This document shows positions 1 through 6,248 of a stretch of 6,248 nucleotides of DNA, piece after piece (position 1 is the stretch's first letter; each line of letters opens with the position of its first letter). The notes beneath the pieces are model-generated. The model was given only the letters and a program-made list of their open reading frames with translations, made no database searches and was not told where the DNA came from. This DNA comes from Planctomycetota bacterium. Its GTDB lineage: Bacteria; Planctomycetota; Planctomycetia; Isosphaerales; Isosphaeraceae. The stretch spans positions 1-6,248 of the forward strand of contig JAJYCH010000301.1 in NCBI GenBank assembly GCA_021778575.1, given 5' to 3'. The translations under genes and the position numbers were made by a program.

Positions 1-53
1 CGGAGCGCGGCGAGGCGGTCGTCGTCGATCGCGGGATGAATGACGATTTTCAT
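1..53 (-). CDS. Partial 5' end of a divergent gene, possibly a D-2-hydroxyacid dehydrogenase family protein
   Basis: Reading the minus strand from an ATG at 53 gives 17 uninterrupted codons, MKIVIHPAIDDDRLAAL, before the window edge. Seen directly: a short beta-strand-like hydrophobic start (KIVI), then HPAIDDDRLAAL. The codons after the first few end almost wholly in G or C, as expected for a real gene here, and the sequence just upstream (54 onward) turns abruptly AT-rich like a spacer. An N-terminus of the form MKIVIHP...D..RL..L is typical of the first strand and helix of D-isomer-specific 2-hydroxyacid dehydrogenases (phosphoglycerate dehydrogenase-like, NAD-dependent). That family call rests on only 17 residues and is tentative, since other Rossmann-like or response-regulator-like starts look similar. 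The gene is divergent from the membrane protein, and the gap between them is only about 20-30 bases, so their control regions must overlap. No clear Shine-Dalgarno site precedes the ATG. Confidence 0.65.
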   Translation of the reverse strand, partial: MKIVIHPAIDDDRLAAL

Positions 54-58
54 AGGTT

Positions 59-79
59 TGTCATTTGTTATTTGTCATT
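59..79. repeat. Three tandem AT-rich heptamers in the divergent spacer
   Basis: Positions 59-65 and 73-79 are both TGTCATT, and 66-72 between them is TGTTATT, one base different. On the minus strand this reads as AATGACA / AATAACA / AATGACA ending six bases before the divergent ATG (51-53). The array is AT-rich in an otherwise GC-rich window and looks non-coding. Tandem heptamers of this general kind are known as STRR repeats in cyanobacteria; that is an analogy and not an identification. Because the array fills nearly all of the gap between two divergent starts, it could also act as a shared promoter or binding region. Confidence 0.75.
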
Positions 80-2528
80 GATTCTGGCCCGACCGCTCGA
101 TTTCGGGGCTCTGATCCTGGCTCTGGCGGCCGTTCCTTGGGGCTTCCAGTCGCCGCTGATCTTGCTTGCGCTGGCGGTCGCGAGTTTGTTGCTGATCGGC
201 GCGTTCCCGTCGGCGAACTGGCTGTACGCCAGCTTCGCCGCTCTGATCCTGGCCGTTTATCAAGGGTTCTTGACTGGCTCGACCTGGAGCGGGCTCTTAC
301 CGATTCTTGTCCTGGGTGCGTACCTGGCCTGGGCGATCGGCGTGGCTCTCCAGCGGTTCGGGCCGTCGATTCGCGAGCGATTCGGGCTTCCCGGCCTGCT
401 GTTCGAGTGGCCGGCGGCGAACACGGCGGTCGCCCTGGGAGTGCTGGCTCTCCTGATCCGGCTCAAGACGATCCAGGACTCCGGCGGGATCTGGACGACC
501 CAGTCCTGGCTGTTCTGGAGCCTTGGCCTGTTGTGCCTGCTGATGCTCCGGTTTCAGCCGAGAGGCCGGGGATGGGTCCATGGCGCGGCGGGATTCACCG
601 GTCTGGGCTTCACGGCGTTGCTCGCTCCGATCATCGACCCGCAAACCTGGTGGGTCTCGGCCAGTTTCGCGCGAGCCTTGTTCTGGGCGGTCGCGGCCCG
701 ATTCGCGATCCGGGGGGAGGACGCGTTCCGCCGCCGGCTCGCGATCGCCCCAGGGTTCGACGCCGAGGTCTTCCGCGAGTGGGCCACCGCGATGTTCGGC
801 CTGTCGGCCCTCGTCCTGGTCGGGCTCGTGGTCGGCACAACGGTTTTCTCGTCCTTCGAGGTGCTGACCTCAACCACCTCGATCGAGTGGCCCGACGTGA
901 TGATTGCCATCGGGCTGGCTGGATTATTCGTGGGTCTGGAAGGCAAGCGATTCGATCGCGACGGGCGCTGGATTGGCCTGGAGGTCGTTGCTTGGCTGGC
1001 GGTCTGGTGGTTGGGAGCGCGGATGCTGGAGGCTCTCCAGCCGTCGCTCCGATCGAATTATCTGGCGCTGGCGACGAGTGGCTACGCCGTTGGGATCGTC
1101 CTGGTCGGCCTGGAGGTCGTGCGCCGTCGTGCTCTCGCGGCAGCCGACCCGCTGTTCGACCCCGGGCCGGACAGCCGGGTCGGGCTCAAACGGTTCACCG
1201 CCTGGTTTGGTTTTGCTCTCGGTCTGGCGACGGTCTACTTCGCCATCTTCACCAAGGGGCGGATCGCGTTGCCGAGCTTGCTGCTGGCGACCGCAGCATT
1301 TGGCATTCTGGCGCTGATCTGGCGGCGGGTCGAGTCGGCGATCGCCGGGAGTCTTACCTGGTCGCTGGCGTTACCAGTGGGATTCATGCTTGTTTCCTGG
1401 TCGATCAACTTTCCCGGACCGACGAATTCAGGGCTTGTCGTCGCTCTGGGATTCTCGACGGCAATTGCTTCGCTCTGGTGGCTGGCAGGGCTGATCCGGA
1501 ATCGGCCGGTGACAAAAGGCGGAGATCCGGCAGCCGATTCGTGGGTAGCCTCGGCGATCGAGTGGGTCGCCGTGGGGGTGACGGTGCCGACCGGGCTCTT
1601 GACCCTGGTTGACGGCGGCGGCTCGCATGTCGTTGGTTCGATCGTTTTATTCGGGCTGGCGGTCTTTTATGCGATGGTCGCCTGGCGACGGCAGGCGGAC
1701 TGGCCGGTTTATCTGGCTCAGGCGTTGCTGCTCGGCGCGTACTTCCGGGTCCGCGACGTGATCGCCCCGTCGAGCTTCGCGGATGCGGTCGTCCTCTCGC
1801 TGCTGGGCTATCTCGACCTGGGACTGTCCGAGTTACTCGCCCGGTTCCGGCTCGACCATTACGCGCGGCCGACGTTGCGGTTCGCGCTTGTCTTGCCGCT
1901 GGTGCCGATCATTCAAGGGGTCTGGTTCGGCCGGGGGGACGGCGTCGATCTGTTCATCCTGCTGGCGACGGGCGGTTTTTATGCGTTGTCCAGCTTCAAG
2001 CTTCGGAGCAAGACTCCCGCCTACGCGTCGGCCGTCCTGTTCAACGCGTTTCTCTGGCTGGGATGGTCCCGGATGGGCTGGCGGTTTGCCGAGAACCCGC
2101 AGTATTACCTGATCCCGGTCGGATTCTCGTCGATCCTGTTCGCCGAGGTCAACCGGAAGGATTTGAACAAGTCGGTGATCAATGGCGCGAGGAATCTGGG
2201 TCTGGTGGTCATTTATGCGTCGCTGGCCGCGCCGATCTGGCAGACCCAAAGTTTCTGGGCCTGGCTGACGCTGCTCATCCTGTCGCTCGCGGGGATTCTC
2301 GTGGGGATCGGCCTGCGGATTCAGTCGTTCCTCTGGCTGGGCCTGGTCAGCTTTCTGGCCGATCTCACGTATCAGTTGACCCGGTTGGGAATCGACCATC
2401 CGCTGGCGCGCTGGGGGGTGATGCTGACCCTGGGCCTCGGCCTGTTCGTGTTCGTAGCCTTGAACGAGAAAAAGCGAATCGTGGCGACCTTGCGAAACTA
2501 TTTCGACCAGGCCCGGACCTGGGAGTGA
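72..2528 (+). CDS. Large polytopic membrane protein of unknown function
   Basis: I do not recognise a family. The frame is open from the left edge to the TGA at 2526-2528. The first ATG in frame (36) would give 830 residues, but it lies inside the divergent gene and is followed by AT-rich codons that do not look coding. TTG at 72 (used here, about 818 residues) or TTG at 78 leaves the spacer free; neither has a convincing ribosome site. Counted from the ATG at 36, hydrophobic segments recur through the whole length, for example about 39-56, 62-79, 86-105, 253-273, 345-362, 388-404, 464-487, 614-630, 738-758 and 791-808, roughly 25 in all. They are separated by short loops, many with Arg or Asp/Glu (such as QRFGPSIRERF and EVVRRRALAAADP). 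The protein ends in a short basic cytosolic-type tail (EKKRIVATLRNYFDQARTWE). No ATP-binding motif, glycosyltransferase signature or soluble domain is visible. Its size and segment number recall the uncharacterised multi-spanning DUF2339/DUF2157-like proteins, but I see no diagnostic motif. The location is presumably the inner membrane. Confidence 0.88.
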   Translation: MSLILARPLDFGALILALAAVPWGFQSPLILLALAVASLLLIGAFPSANWLYASFAALILAVYQGFLTGSTWSGLLPILVLGAYLAWAIGVALQRFGPSIRERFGLPGLLFEWPAANTAVALGVLALLIRLKTIQDSGGIWTTQSWLFWSLGLLCLLMLRFQPRGRGWVHGAAGFTGLGFTALLAPIIDPQTWWVSASFARALFWAVAARFAIRGEDAFRRRLAIAPGFDAEVFREWATAMFGLSALVLVGLVVGTTVFSSFEVLTSTTSIEWPDVMIAIGLAGLFVGLEGKRFDRDGRWIGLEVVAWLAVWWLGARMLEALQPSLRSNYLALATSGYAVGIVLVGLEVVRRRALAAADPLFDPGPDSRVGLKRFTAWFGFALGLATVYFAIFTKGRIALPSLLLATAAFGILALIWRRVESAIAGSLTWSLALPVGFMLVSWSINFPGPTNSGLVVALGFSTAIASLWWLAGLIRNRPVTKGGDPAADSWVASAIEWVAVGVTVPTGLLTLVDGGGSHVVGSIVLFGLAVFYAMVAWRRQADWPVYLAQALLLGAYFRVRDVIAPSSFADAVVLSLLGYLDLGLSELLARFRLDHYARPTLRFALVLPLVPIIQGVWFGRGDGVDLFILLATGGFYALSSFKLRSKTPAYASAVLFNAFLWLGWSRMGWRFAENPQYYLIPVGFSSILFAEVNRKDLNKSVINGARNLGLVVIYASLAAPIWQTQSFWAWLTLLILSLAGILVGIGLRIQSFLWLGLVSFLADLTYQLTRLGIDHPLARWGVMLTLGLGLFVFVALNEKKRIVATLRNYFDQARTWE

Positions 2529-2750
2529 CGGCGGATCAACGCCCGGTCGCGCTCAAAAGCTGAGCCTCGGCCCGATCTCGCCCGCTTGTTTGAGACCGAT
2601 GATCTGGACAGGACCAAAACGATTCGCCCATTGATACCGTCGACAACCTGAGCCTCTCTACCGGGTGATTTAATCGGGGAACGGAAGGCGACCACCGGCT
2701 TGTCGGGACGGTCCGAACAGGGTCCGGAAGCTTCGGATCGCGGATATTGT

Positions 2751-2771
2751 GGGGTGTCCCCTTATTTTCTT
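2751..2771 (+). terminator. Weak terminator-like element: short GC stem followed by a T-rich tail
   Basis: GGGG (2751-2754) and CCCC (2758-2761) can pair across a TGT loop, and the next ten bases (TTATTTTCTT) are T-rich. This has the shape of a Rho-independent terminator for the membrane protein gene. However, the stem is only four pairs and lies more than 220 bases beyond the stop codon, so it may be chance. Confidence 0.25.
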
Positions 2772-2817
2772 GGGGTCTCTGGTCGACCCTGAGCTTTAGC
2801 TTCTCGAGGAAGCCATG

Positions 2818-2851
2818 TCTGGAGTGCGAGAGCTTGCTCTCGCACTCCAGA
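2818..2851. repeat. Perfect 16-bp inverted repeat with a two-base TT centre
   Basis: The left arm 2818-2833 (TCTGGAGTGCGAGAGC) and right arm 2836-2851 (GCTCTCGCACTCCAGA) are exact reverse complements around TT at 2834-2835. A G-T pair at 2817/2852 could extend it by one. As RNA it would close with a C(UU)G turn, a loop known to be stable. Neither side carries a T-run, so it is not a standard intrinsic terminator in either direction. It lies about 180 bases upstream of the protease start. It could be a REP-like dispersed palindrome, a transcript-processing or stabilising hairpin, or a factor-assisted terminator; the single copy here cannot tell these apart. Confidence 0.9.
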
Positions 2852-2917
2852 TTACCAATCCGTTCGCAGCCCAAGATCATTTGATGACACCCGATTTTTT
2901 GGTTTGGAACTTTTTTC

Positions 2918-2948
2918 TTGACCGCTCCGCACGTTTTGACGCTATTAG
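2918..2948 (+). promoter_or_regulatory. Weak sigma-70-like promoter candidate for the protease gene
   Basis: TTGACC at 2918-2923 follows a T-rich stretch (T-runs at 2895-2900 and 2911-2916) and is followed 19 bases later by TATTAG at 2943-2948, a four-of-six match to TATAAT. Spacing of 19 is longer than ideal; the 17-base-spaced hexamer GCTATT is a poorer match. A second TTGAC at 2936-2940 faces GTCAA at 2948-2952, an inverted pair that could be an operator. The AT-rich context and position about 80-110 bases before the start favour a promoter here, but the exact boxes are uncertain. Confidence 0.27.
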
Positions 2949-3030
2949 TCAAGATCGAGCGTGCCTTCGTCCGCCTGTTCGGGTTGTCGAAGATCTTGCA
3001 CGATGAATCACCCATCCATTGAGCCTCACC

Positions 3031-6000
3031 ATGATGAAGCGCGGATTGTTGTCCCTCGCCCTTTGCCTCGGCCTGACCGGCCTGGCCGAGGCTCGCGAGG
3101 CGAAGCTCGTGCGATCGCCGAGCTACCATGATGGTAAAGTCGCATTCAGCTATCTGGGCGATCTCTGGGTTGCCCGGGAAGACGGTAGCGGGATCGTCCG
3201 GCTCACCGCTCACAAGGCTCGCGACCTCAATCCGCGGTTCTCGCCCGACGGCAAGACCATCGCGTTTTCGAGCGATCGGGAGGGGGGGCTCGACGTTTAC
3301 GTCATTCCCAGCGCCGGTGGCGACGTCAAGCGGCTCACCCAGCATTCGGCCGACGACATGGTTCAGGGCTGGACTCCGGATGGCAAGTCGATTCTCTTCG
3401 CCAGCCAGCGCGGCGAAGATTTCATGGGCAAGCTCTACACGGTGCCTGTTGAAGGGGGAGCGAGCCGGAACGCCGGTCCCGACATGGGACTCACCGGCAG
3501 CTACAGCCCGGACGGCACCAAGCTGGCCCTCAATCGCAAAGCCCAGTCGTACTGGCGGAAATATTACCGAGGGGCCTACCAGACCGACGTCACGGTGATG
3601 GAACTGGCCAGCAAGACATTCAAGGATCTGACCGAATTCGATGGGATGGATTCCTGGCCGATGTGGTCGAACGATGGTCGGATCTACTTCGTCTCCGACC
3701 GCGATCCGAACGCGCAAGCCAACCTCTGGTACGTCCCCGAGAGCGGTGGCGATGCCGTGAAGGTAACCGACTTCAAGGAGGGCGACGTCCGGTTCCCGAC
3801 GATCTCGTCGGACGGCAAGACGATCGTCTTCGAGCGTGATTTCGGCATCAGCAAGCTTGATCTGGCCTCGAAAACGGTCACGCCGCTGCACTTCGACATC
3901 GCGGCCGAGACCCAGGAGAGCCTGACCGAGTTCCGCGACTTCAACTCGACGGTCGACGATTACGACGTCGCCCCCAACGGTCGACGGATCGCCTTCGCGG
4001 TTCATGGTCGGATCTTTACCGCCCCAACGGACGAGAATGGCGAACTTCGCCAGATTACCGACGGCCCGGTTCGCGACCAGAACCTGTCGCACTCGCCCGA
4101 TGGCAAGTGGCTCGCCTACGTCTCCGACAAGAACGGCCTCGAAGAGATCTACGTCACCAATCCCGACGGCTCGGGAGAGCCCAAAAAACTGACGGAAGTG
4201 GATGCGCTGAAGTCCGGCTACCTCTGGTCGCCCGACTCGAAGACGATCGCGTTCACGACCTCCGAGGGAAAGCTCTGCACGATCTCGGTCGAAGGGAAGG
4301 ATCTCAAGGAGCTGGTCTCGTCGAAGTACGGCAACATCGGTCGACCGGCCTGGTCGCCTGATGGCAAGTGGCTGGCGTTCAGCATGCCCGACGTGAGCCG
4401 GTCGAACGACATCTACCTGATTCCGGCCGCTGGCGGCGACGCCGTGAAGGTGACGTTCGACTCCTTGAGCGAGATGAACCCTCAGTTCTCGGCCGACTCG
4501 AAAAAGCTCTACTTCGTCCGGATGGAAGGGGACATGGACGGAGGAGCCGGCACCCGTCCAAGCTCGCAAATCTTCTGCGTGCCGCTGGAGAAGCTCGATA
4601 AGGACCCCGAGGAGACCGAGGTCGCCGCGACTCTGCCTGCCGATGGAGGCGAAGCCCCGGCGGAAGGTCGGGGCGGCCGGATGGGAATGGGTCCAGGTGG
4701 ACCGGGCGGCGGTCGTCTGGGTCCGGCCAAGGAGCCGAAGATCGACTGGGCCGGCTTGAAGCGCCGGACTCGTCAGGTGACCCGGATGGGATCGGTCCGC
4801 AACTACATTCCCGCGCTCGACGGTAAGACCTTGATCTTTGTCGGAATCGAAGGGGGAGCCGGCGGCGGTGGCCGAGGTGGCCTCGGTGGCGGCGGCGGTA
4901 TGGGTGGTGGGTCGATCTACTCGATCCAGGACGACGGCAAGAGGATGAACCTGATCGCCTCGGGAACCCCGGCGGCGGCTCCGACCGAAGGAGACGCGAC
5001 CCCGCCTCCGGGACGTCGCGGCGGCGGCTTCGGCGGCGGCGGGATCTCCAGCCTCGCACTGACTCGTGACGGTCGGACCCTCTATTTCCAGGAAGGGGAC
5101 GGCGTCTATAGCACGTCCGTCTCGCTCGGCGGTGGGGCTGGTGGACCGGGCGGCGGTGGTGGTGGTGGCATGGGCGGTGGTGGCGGACGTGGTGGTCGAG
5201 GTGGAATGGCCGCGGCTCTGGCGACAGCGGCGGCGCCGACGACGGGTGGCGGCTCGAAGAAGAAGATCACCTTCGAGGTCACGCTGGAGATCAACCACCC
5301 CGGCGAGTGGGGCGAGATGTTCGACGACGCCTGGCGAACCATGAAGTATCGCTTCTACGACGCCAAGATGCACGGCAAGGACTGGGACGCGATGCGGGCC
5401 AAATACAAGCCGCTGGTCGCGTATGTGGGTGATCGTCACGAACTGATCAACATCATCAACGAGATGATCGGCGAGCTGAACGCCTCACACACCGGGGCCG
5501 CCGCAGCGCCGGCCAGCCGGGCCGAAGGCTCGACGGTTCAGACCCGCCACCTTGGAATCGACCTCGAACCCGACGACGCGTCGGGACATTACAAGGTCGG
5601 CCATGTCTACGAAGAAGGCCCGCTCGATAAGGATTGGTTCAAGATCGAGAAGGGGAATTACCTGATCGCGATCGATGGCAAGCCGGTCAAGTCGACCGAC
5701 GACGTGACCGCGTTCCTCGGCCGGAGACTCAACCGCAAGGTCGAACTGACGGTGAACGCGAAGCCCGAGGAAGCCGGGTCGTGGAAGATCAAATATGAGC
5801 CGATCACGATGGCTGCGTTCGCGACCTTGCGTTACGAACGCTGGGTGAAGGAGCGTCGGGCCAAGGTGGACGAGCTTTCAAAGGGGCGAGTGGGTTATCT
5901 CCACATCAAGGCGATGGATCAGCCCAGCCTGGCCCGGTTTCGCAAGGATCTGGCCGAGTTCCGCCACAAGGAAGCCCTGGTGATCGACCAGCGCTGGAAT

Positions 6001-6248
6001 GGCGGCGGCAACATCGAGCAGGAGTTGCTCGCGATTCTCGTCCAGAAGCCGTACCAGGTCTGGCAGCCCCGAGGGACCGAGCCGACGCCTCGCCCGTTCA
6101 ACGGCTACTTTGGCCCGAAGGTGGTGATGCAGAACTGGCGGAGCGCCTCGAACGCCGAGATGTTCCCCGCCGGCTTCCGTGCCCTCGGGCTCGGCAAGGT
6201 GATCGGCACGCCGACGATGGGAGCGGTGATCGGCACCGGCAGCTATTC
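3031..6248 (+). CDS. Exported tricorn-like S41 serine protease (3' end beyond window)
   Basis: The frame is open for 1072 codons to the window edge. A stop (TGA 3004-3006) lies upstream in frame, so ATG 3031 or 3034 is the start; only a weak GAG precedes it. Residues 1-21 form a Sec-type signal peptide (MMKR, hydrophobic core, cleavage probably after AEA), so the protein acts outside the cytoplasm. Residues about 25-305 and 310-740 are two beta-propellers with repeated [ST]PDG-type turns at 71, 115, 159, 355, 400 and 442, and degenerate ones at 213, 259, 314, 487, 595 and 678. Residues about 747-830 are the C1 domain (EWGEMFDDAWR, FYDAKMHGKDWD) ending in GELNASH, whose Ser819-His820 match tricorn Ser745-His746. 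Residues about 838-925 are a PDZ domain. C2 follows, with DQRWNGGG (986-993, oxyanion glycine region) and NWRSASNAEMFP, where Ser1040 matches the nucleophile Ser965. The catalytic Glu (tricorn 1023) should lie past the edge. Archaeal tricorn degrades oligopeptides with partner aminopeptidases; here a peptide-degrading role in the periplasm is inferred. Glycine-rich inserts interrupt the second propeller (546-565, 608-627, 661-671, 700-725). Confidence 0.95.
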   Translation, partial: MMKRGLLSLALCLGLTGLAEAREAKLVRSPSYHDGKVAFSYLGDLWVAREDGSGIVRLTAHKARDLNPRFSPDGKTIAFSSDREGGLDVYVIPSAGGDVKRLTQHSADDMVQGWTPDGKSILFASQRGEDFMGKLYTVPVEGGASRNAGPDMGLTGSYSPDGTKLALNRKAQSYWRKYYRGAYQTDVTVMELASKTFKDLTEFDGMDSWPMWSNDGRIYFVSDRDPNAQANLWYVPESGGDAVKVTDFKEGDVRFPTISSDGKTIVFERDFGISKLDLASKTVTPLHFDIAAETQESLTEFRDFNSTVDDYDVAPNGRRIAFAVHGRIFTAPTDENGELRQITDGPVRDQNLSHSPDGKWLAYVSDKNGLEEIYVTNPDGSGEPKKLTEVDALKSGYLWSPDSKTIAFTTSEGKLCTISVEGKDLKELVSSKYGNIGRPAWSPDGKWLAFSMPDVSRSNDIYLIPAAGGDAVKVTFDSLSEMNPQFSADSKKLYFVRMEGDMDGGAGTRPSSQIFCVPLEKLDKDPEETEVAATLPADGGEAPAEGRGGRMGMGPGGPGGGRLGPAKEPKIDWAGLKRRTRQVTRMGSVRNYIPALDGKTLIFVGIEGGAGGGGRGGLGGGGGMGGGSIYSIQDDGKRMNLIASGTPAAAPTEGDATPPPGRRGGGFGGGGISSLALTRDGRTLYFQEGDGVYSTSVSLGGGAGGPGGGGGGGMGGGGGRGGRGGMAAALATAAAPTTGGGSKKKITFEVTLEINHPGEWGEMFDDAWRTMKYRFYDAKMHGKDWDAMRAKYKPLVAYVGDRHELINIINEMIGELNASHTGAAAAPASRAEGSTVQTRHLGIDLEPDDASGHYKVGHVYEEGPLDKDWFKIEKGNYLIAIDGKPVKSTDDVTAFLGRRLNRKVELTVNAKPEEAGSWKIKYEPITMAAFATLRYERWVKERRAKVDELSKGRVGYLHIKAMDQPSLARFRKDLAEFRHKEALVIDQRWNGGGNIEQELLAILVQKPYQVWQPRGTEPTPRPFNGYFGPKVVMQNWRSASNAEMFPAGFRALGLGKVIGTPTMGAVIGTGSY

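Larger units (their letters stand above)
2529..3030. other. Intergenic region of about 500 bases with a hairpin and repeated words but no convincing gene
   Basis: This spacer separates the membrane protein from the protease. Reading frames across it lack the G/C-ending codon pattern of the flanking genes. It contains a short inverted repeat just after the stop codon (GCTCA 2551-2555, TGAGC 2561-2565), the GGGG/CCCC element at 2751-2761, the perfect hairpin at 2818-2851, and an AT-rich stretch from about 2891 to 2952. Small words recur: TGAGCCTC at 2561, 2649 and 3020, and CAAGATC at 2872 and 2950 with its complement at 2992. The part from 2862 to 3030 is the likeliest promoter and leader of the protease gene. 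Confidence 0.7.

Noticed and set aside
36..38. ATG as the start of the membrane protein
   Set aside because: It lies inside the divergent gene starting at 53 and the following codons cross the AT-rich heptamer array. It is still possible if the two genes overlap head to head.
1..39. An upstream plus-strand gene ending at TGA 37-39 with an ATGA overlap
   Set aside because: The plus-strand frame reads RSAARRSSSIAG, with GC-rich second positions unlike a real gene; the minus-strand reading is far more protein-like.
65..1612. A 515-codon open frame on the plus strand overlapping the membrane protein
   Set aside because: It is Arg/Gly/Pro-rich as expected of an out-of-frame reading of a GC-rich gene, and the overlapping frame has consistent membrane segments over its whole length.
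2551..2565. Inverted repeat GCTCA/TGAGC just after the membrane protein stop as a terminator
   Set aside because: The stem is only five pairs and is followed by CTCGGCCCG with no T-run.
3055..3066. Lipoprotein signal around Cys12 of the protease
   Set aside because: The residues before Cys12 are Leu-Ala-Leu; position -1 is not Gly, Ala or Ser, and the hydrophobic core continues past the Cys to an AEA site.
2536..5439. A 967-codon open frame on the minus strand opposite the protease gene
   Set aside because: Its codons are in exact register with the protease codons, so its stops would correspond to TTA, CTA and TCA, which this GC-rich gene avoids. It is interrupted as soon as a TCA codon (Ser819, 5485) appears. 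The product is low-complexity with no domain, whereas the plus strand shows clear tricorn homology.
1..6248. Mobile elements, CRISPR arrays, tRNA or rRNA genes
   Set aside because: No transposase-like frame, regularly spaced direct repeat array, cloverleaf or rRNA-like sequence was seen on either strand.

Overview
The window is GC-rich with strong G/C preference at third codon positions in its long genes. An exported tricorn-type protease with glycine-rich inserts, a giant uncharacterised membrane protein, and starts without clear Shine-Dalgarno sites together suggest a planctomycete, perhaps Isosphaeraceae-like. This placement is inference from style and not from a marker gene.

Layout, left to right. 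(1) Positions 1-53, minus strand: the first 17 codons of a gene running off the left edge. The N-terminus MKIVIHPAIDDDRLAAL resembles D-2-hydroxyacid dehydrogenases. (2) About 54-85: a very short AT-rich divergent spacer with three tandem heptamers (two TGTCATT flanking one TGTTATT). (3) About 72-2528, plus strand: a polytopic membrane protein of roughly 815-830 residues with about 25 candidate hydrophobic segments and no family I can name. Its start is uncertain, because the first in-frame ATG (36) lies inside the divergent gene. (4) 2529-3030: about 500 bases without a convincing gene. It holds a perfect 16-bp hairpin with a UU turn (2818-2851), a weak terminator-like element (2751-2771), small repeated words, and an AT-rich stretch with a weak promoter candidate. 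(5) 3031 to the right edge, plus strand: the first 1072 codons of a tricorn-like S41 serine protease. It has a signal peptide, two TolB/PD40-type beta-propellers, a C1 helical domain with the Ser-His pair, a PDZ domain, and a C2 domain carrying the nucleophilic serine. The end of the gene, including the expected catalytic glutamate, is outside the window.

The genes do not form an obvious pathway. The membrane protein and the protease lie in the same direction but 502 bases apart, with a structured spacer, so they are probably separate transcription units. The most noteworthy points are the glycine/arginine-rich inserts in the second propeller of an exported tricorn protease, the Asn in place of Asp after the nucleophile, the perfect intergenic hairpin, and the heptamer array between the divergent genes. 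I found no sign of a defence system, mobile element, CRISPR array or RNA gene.
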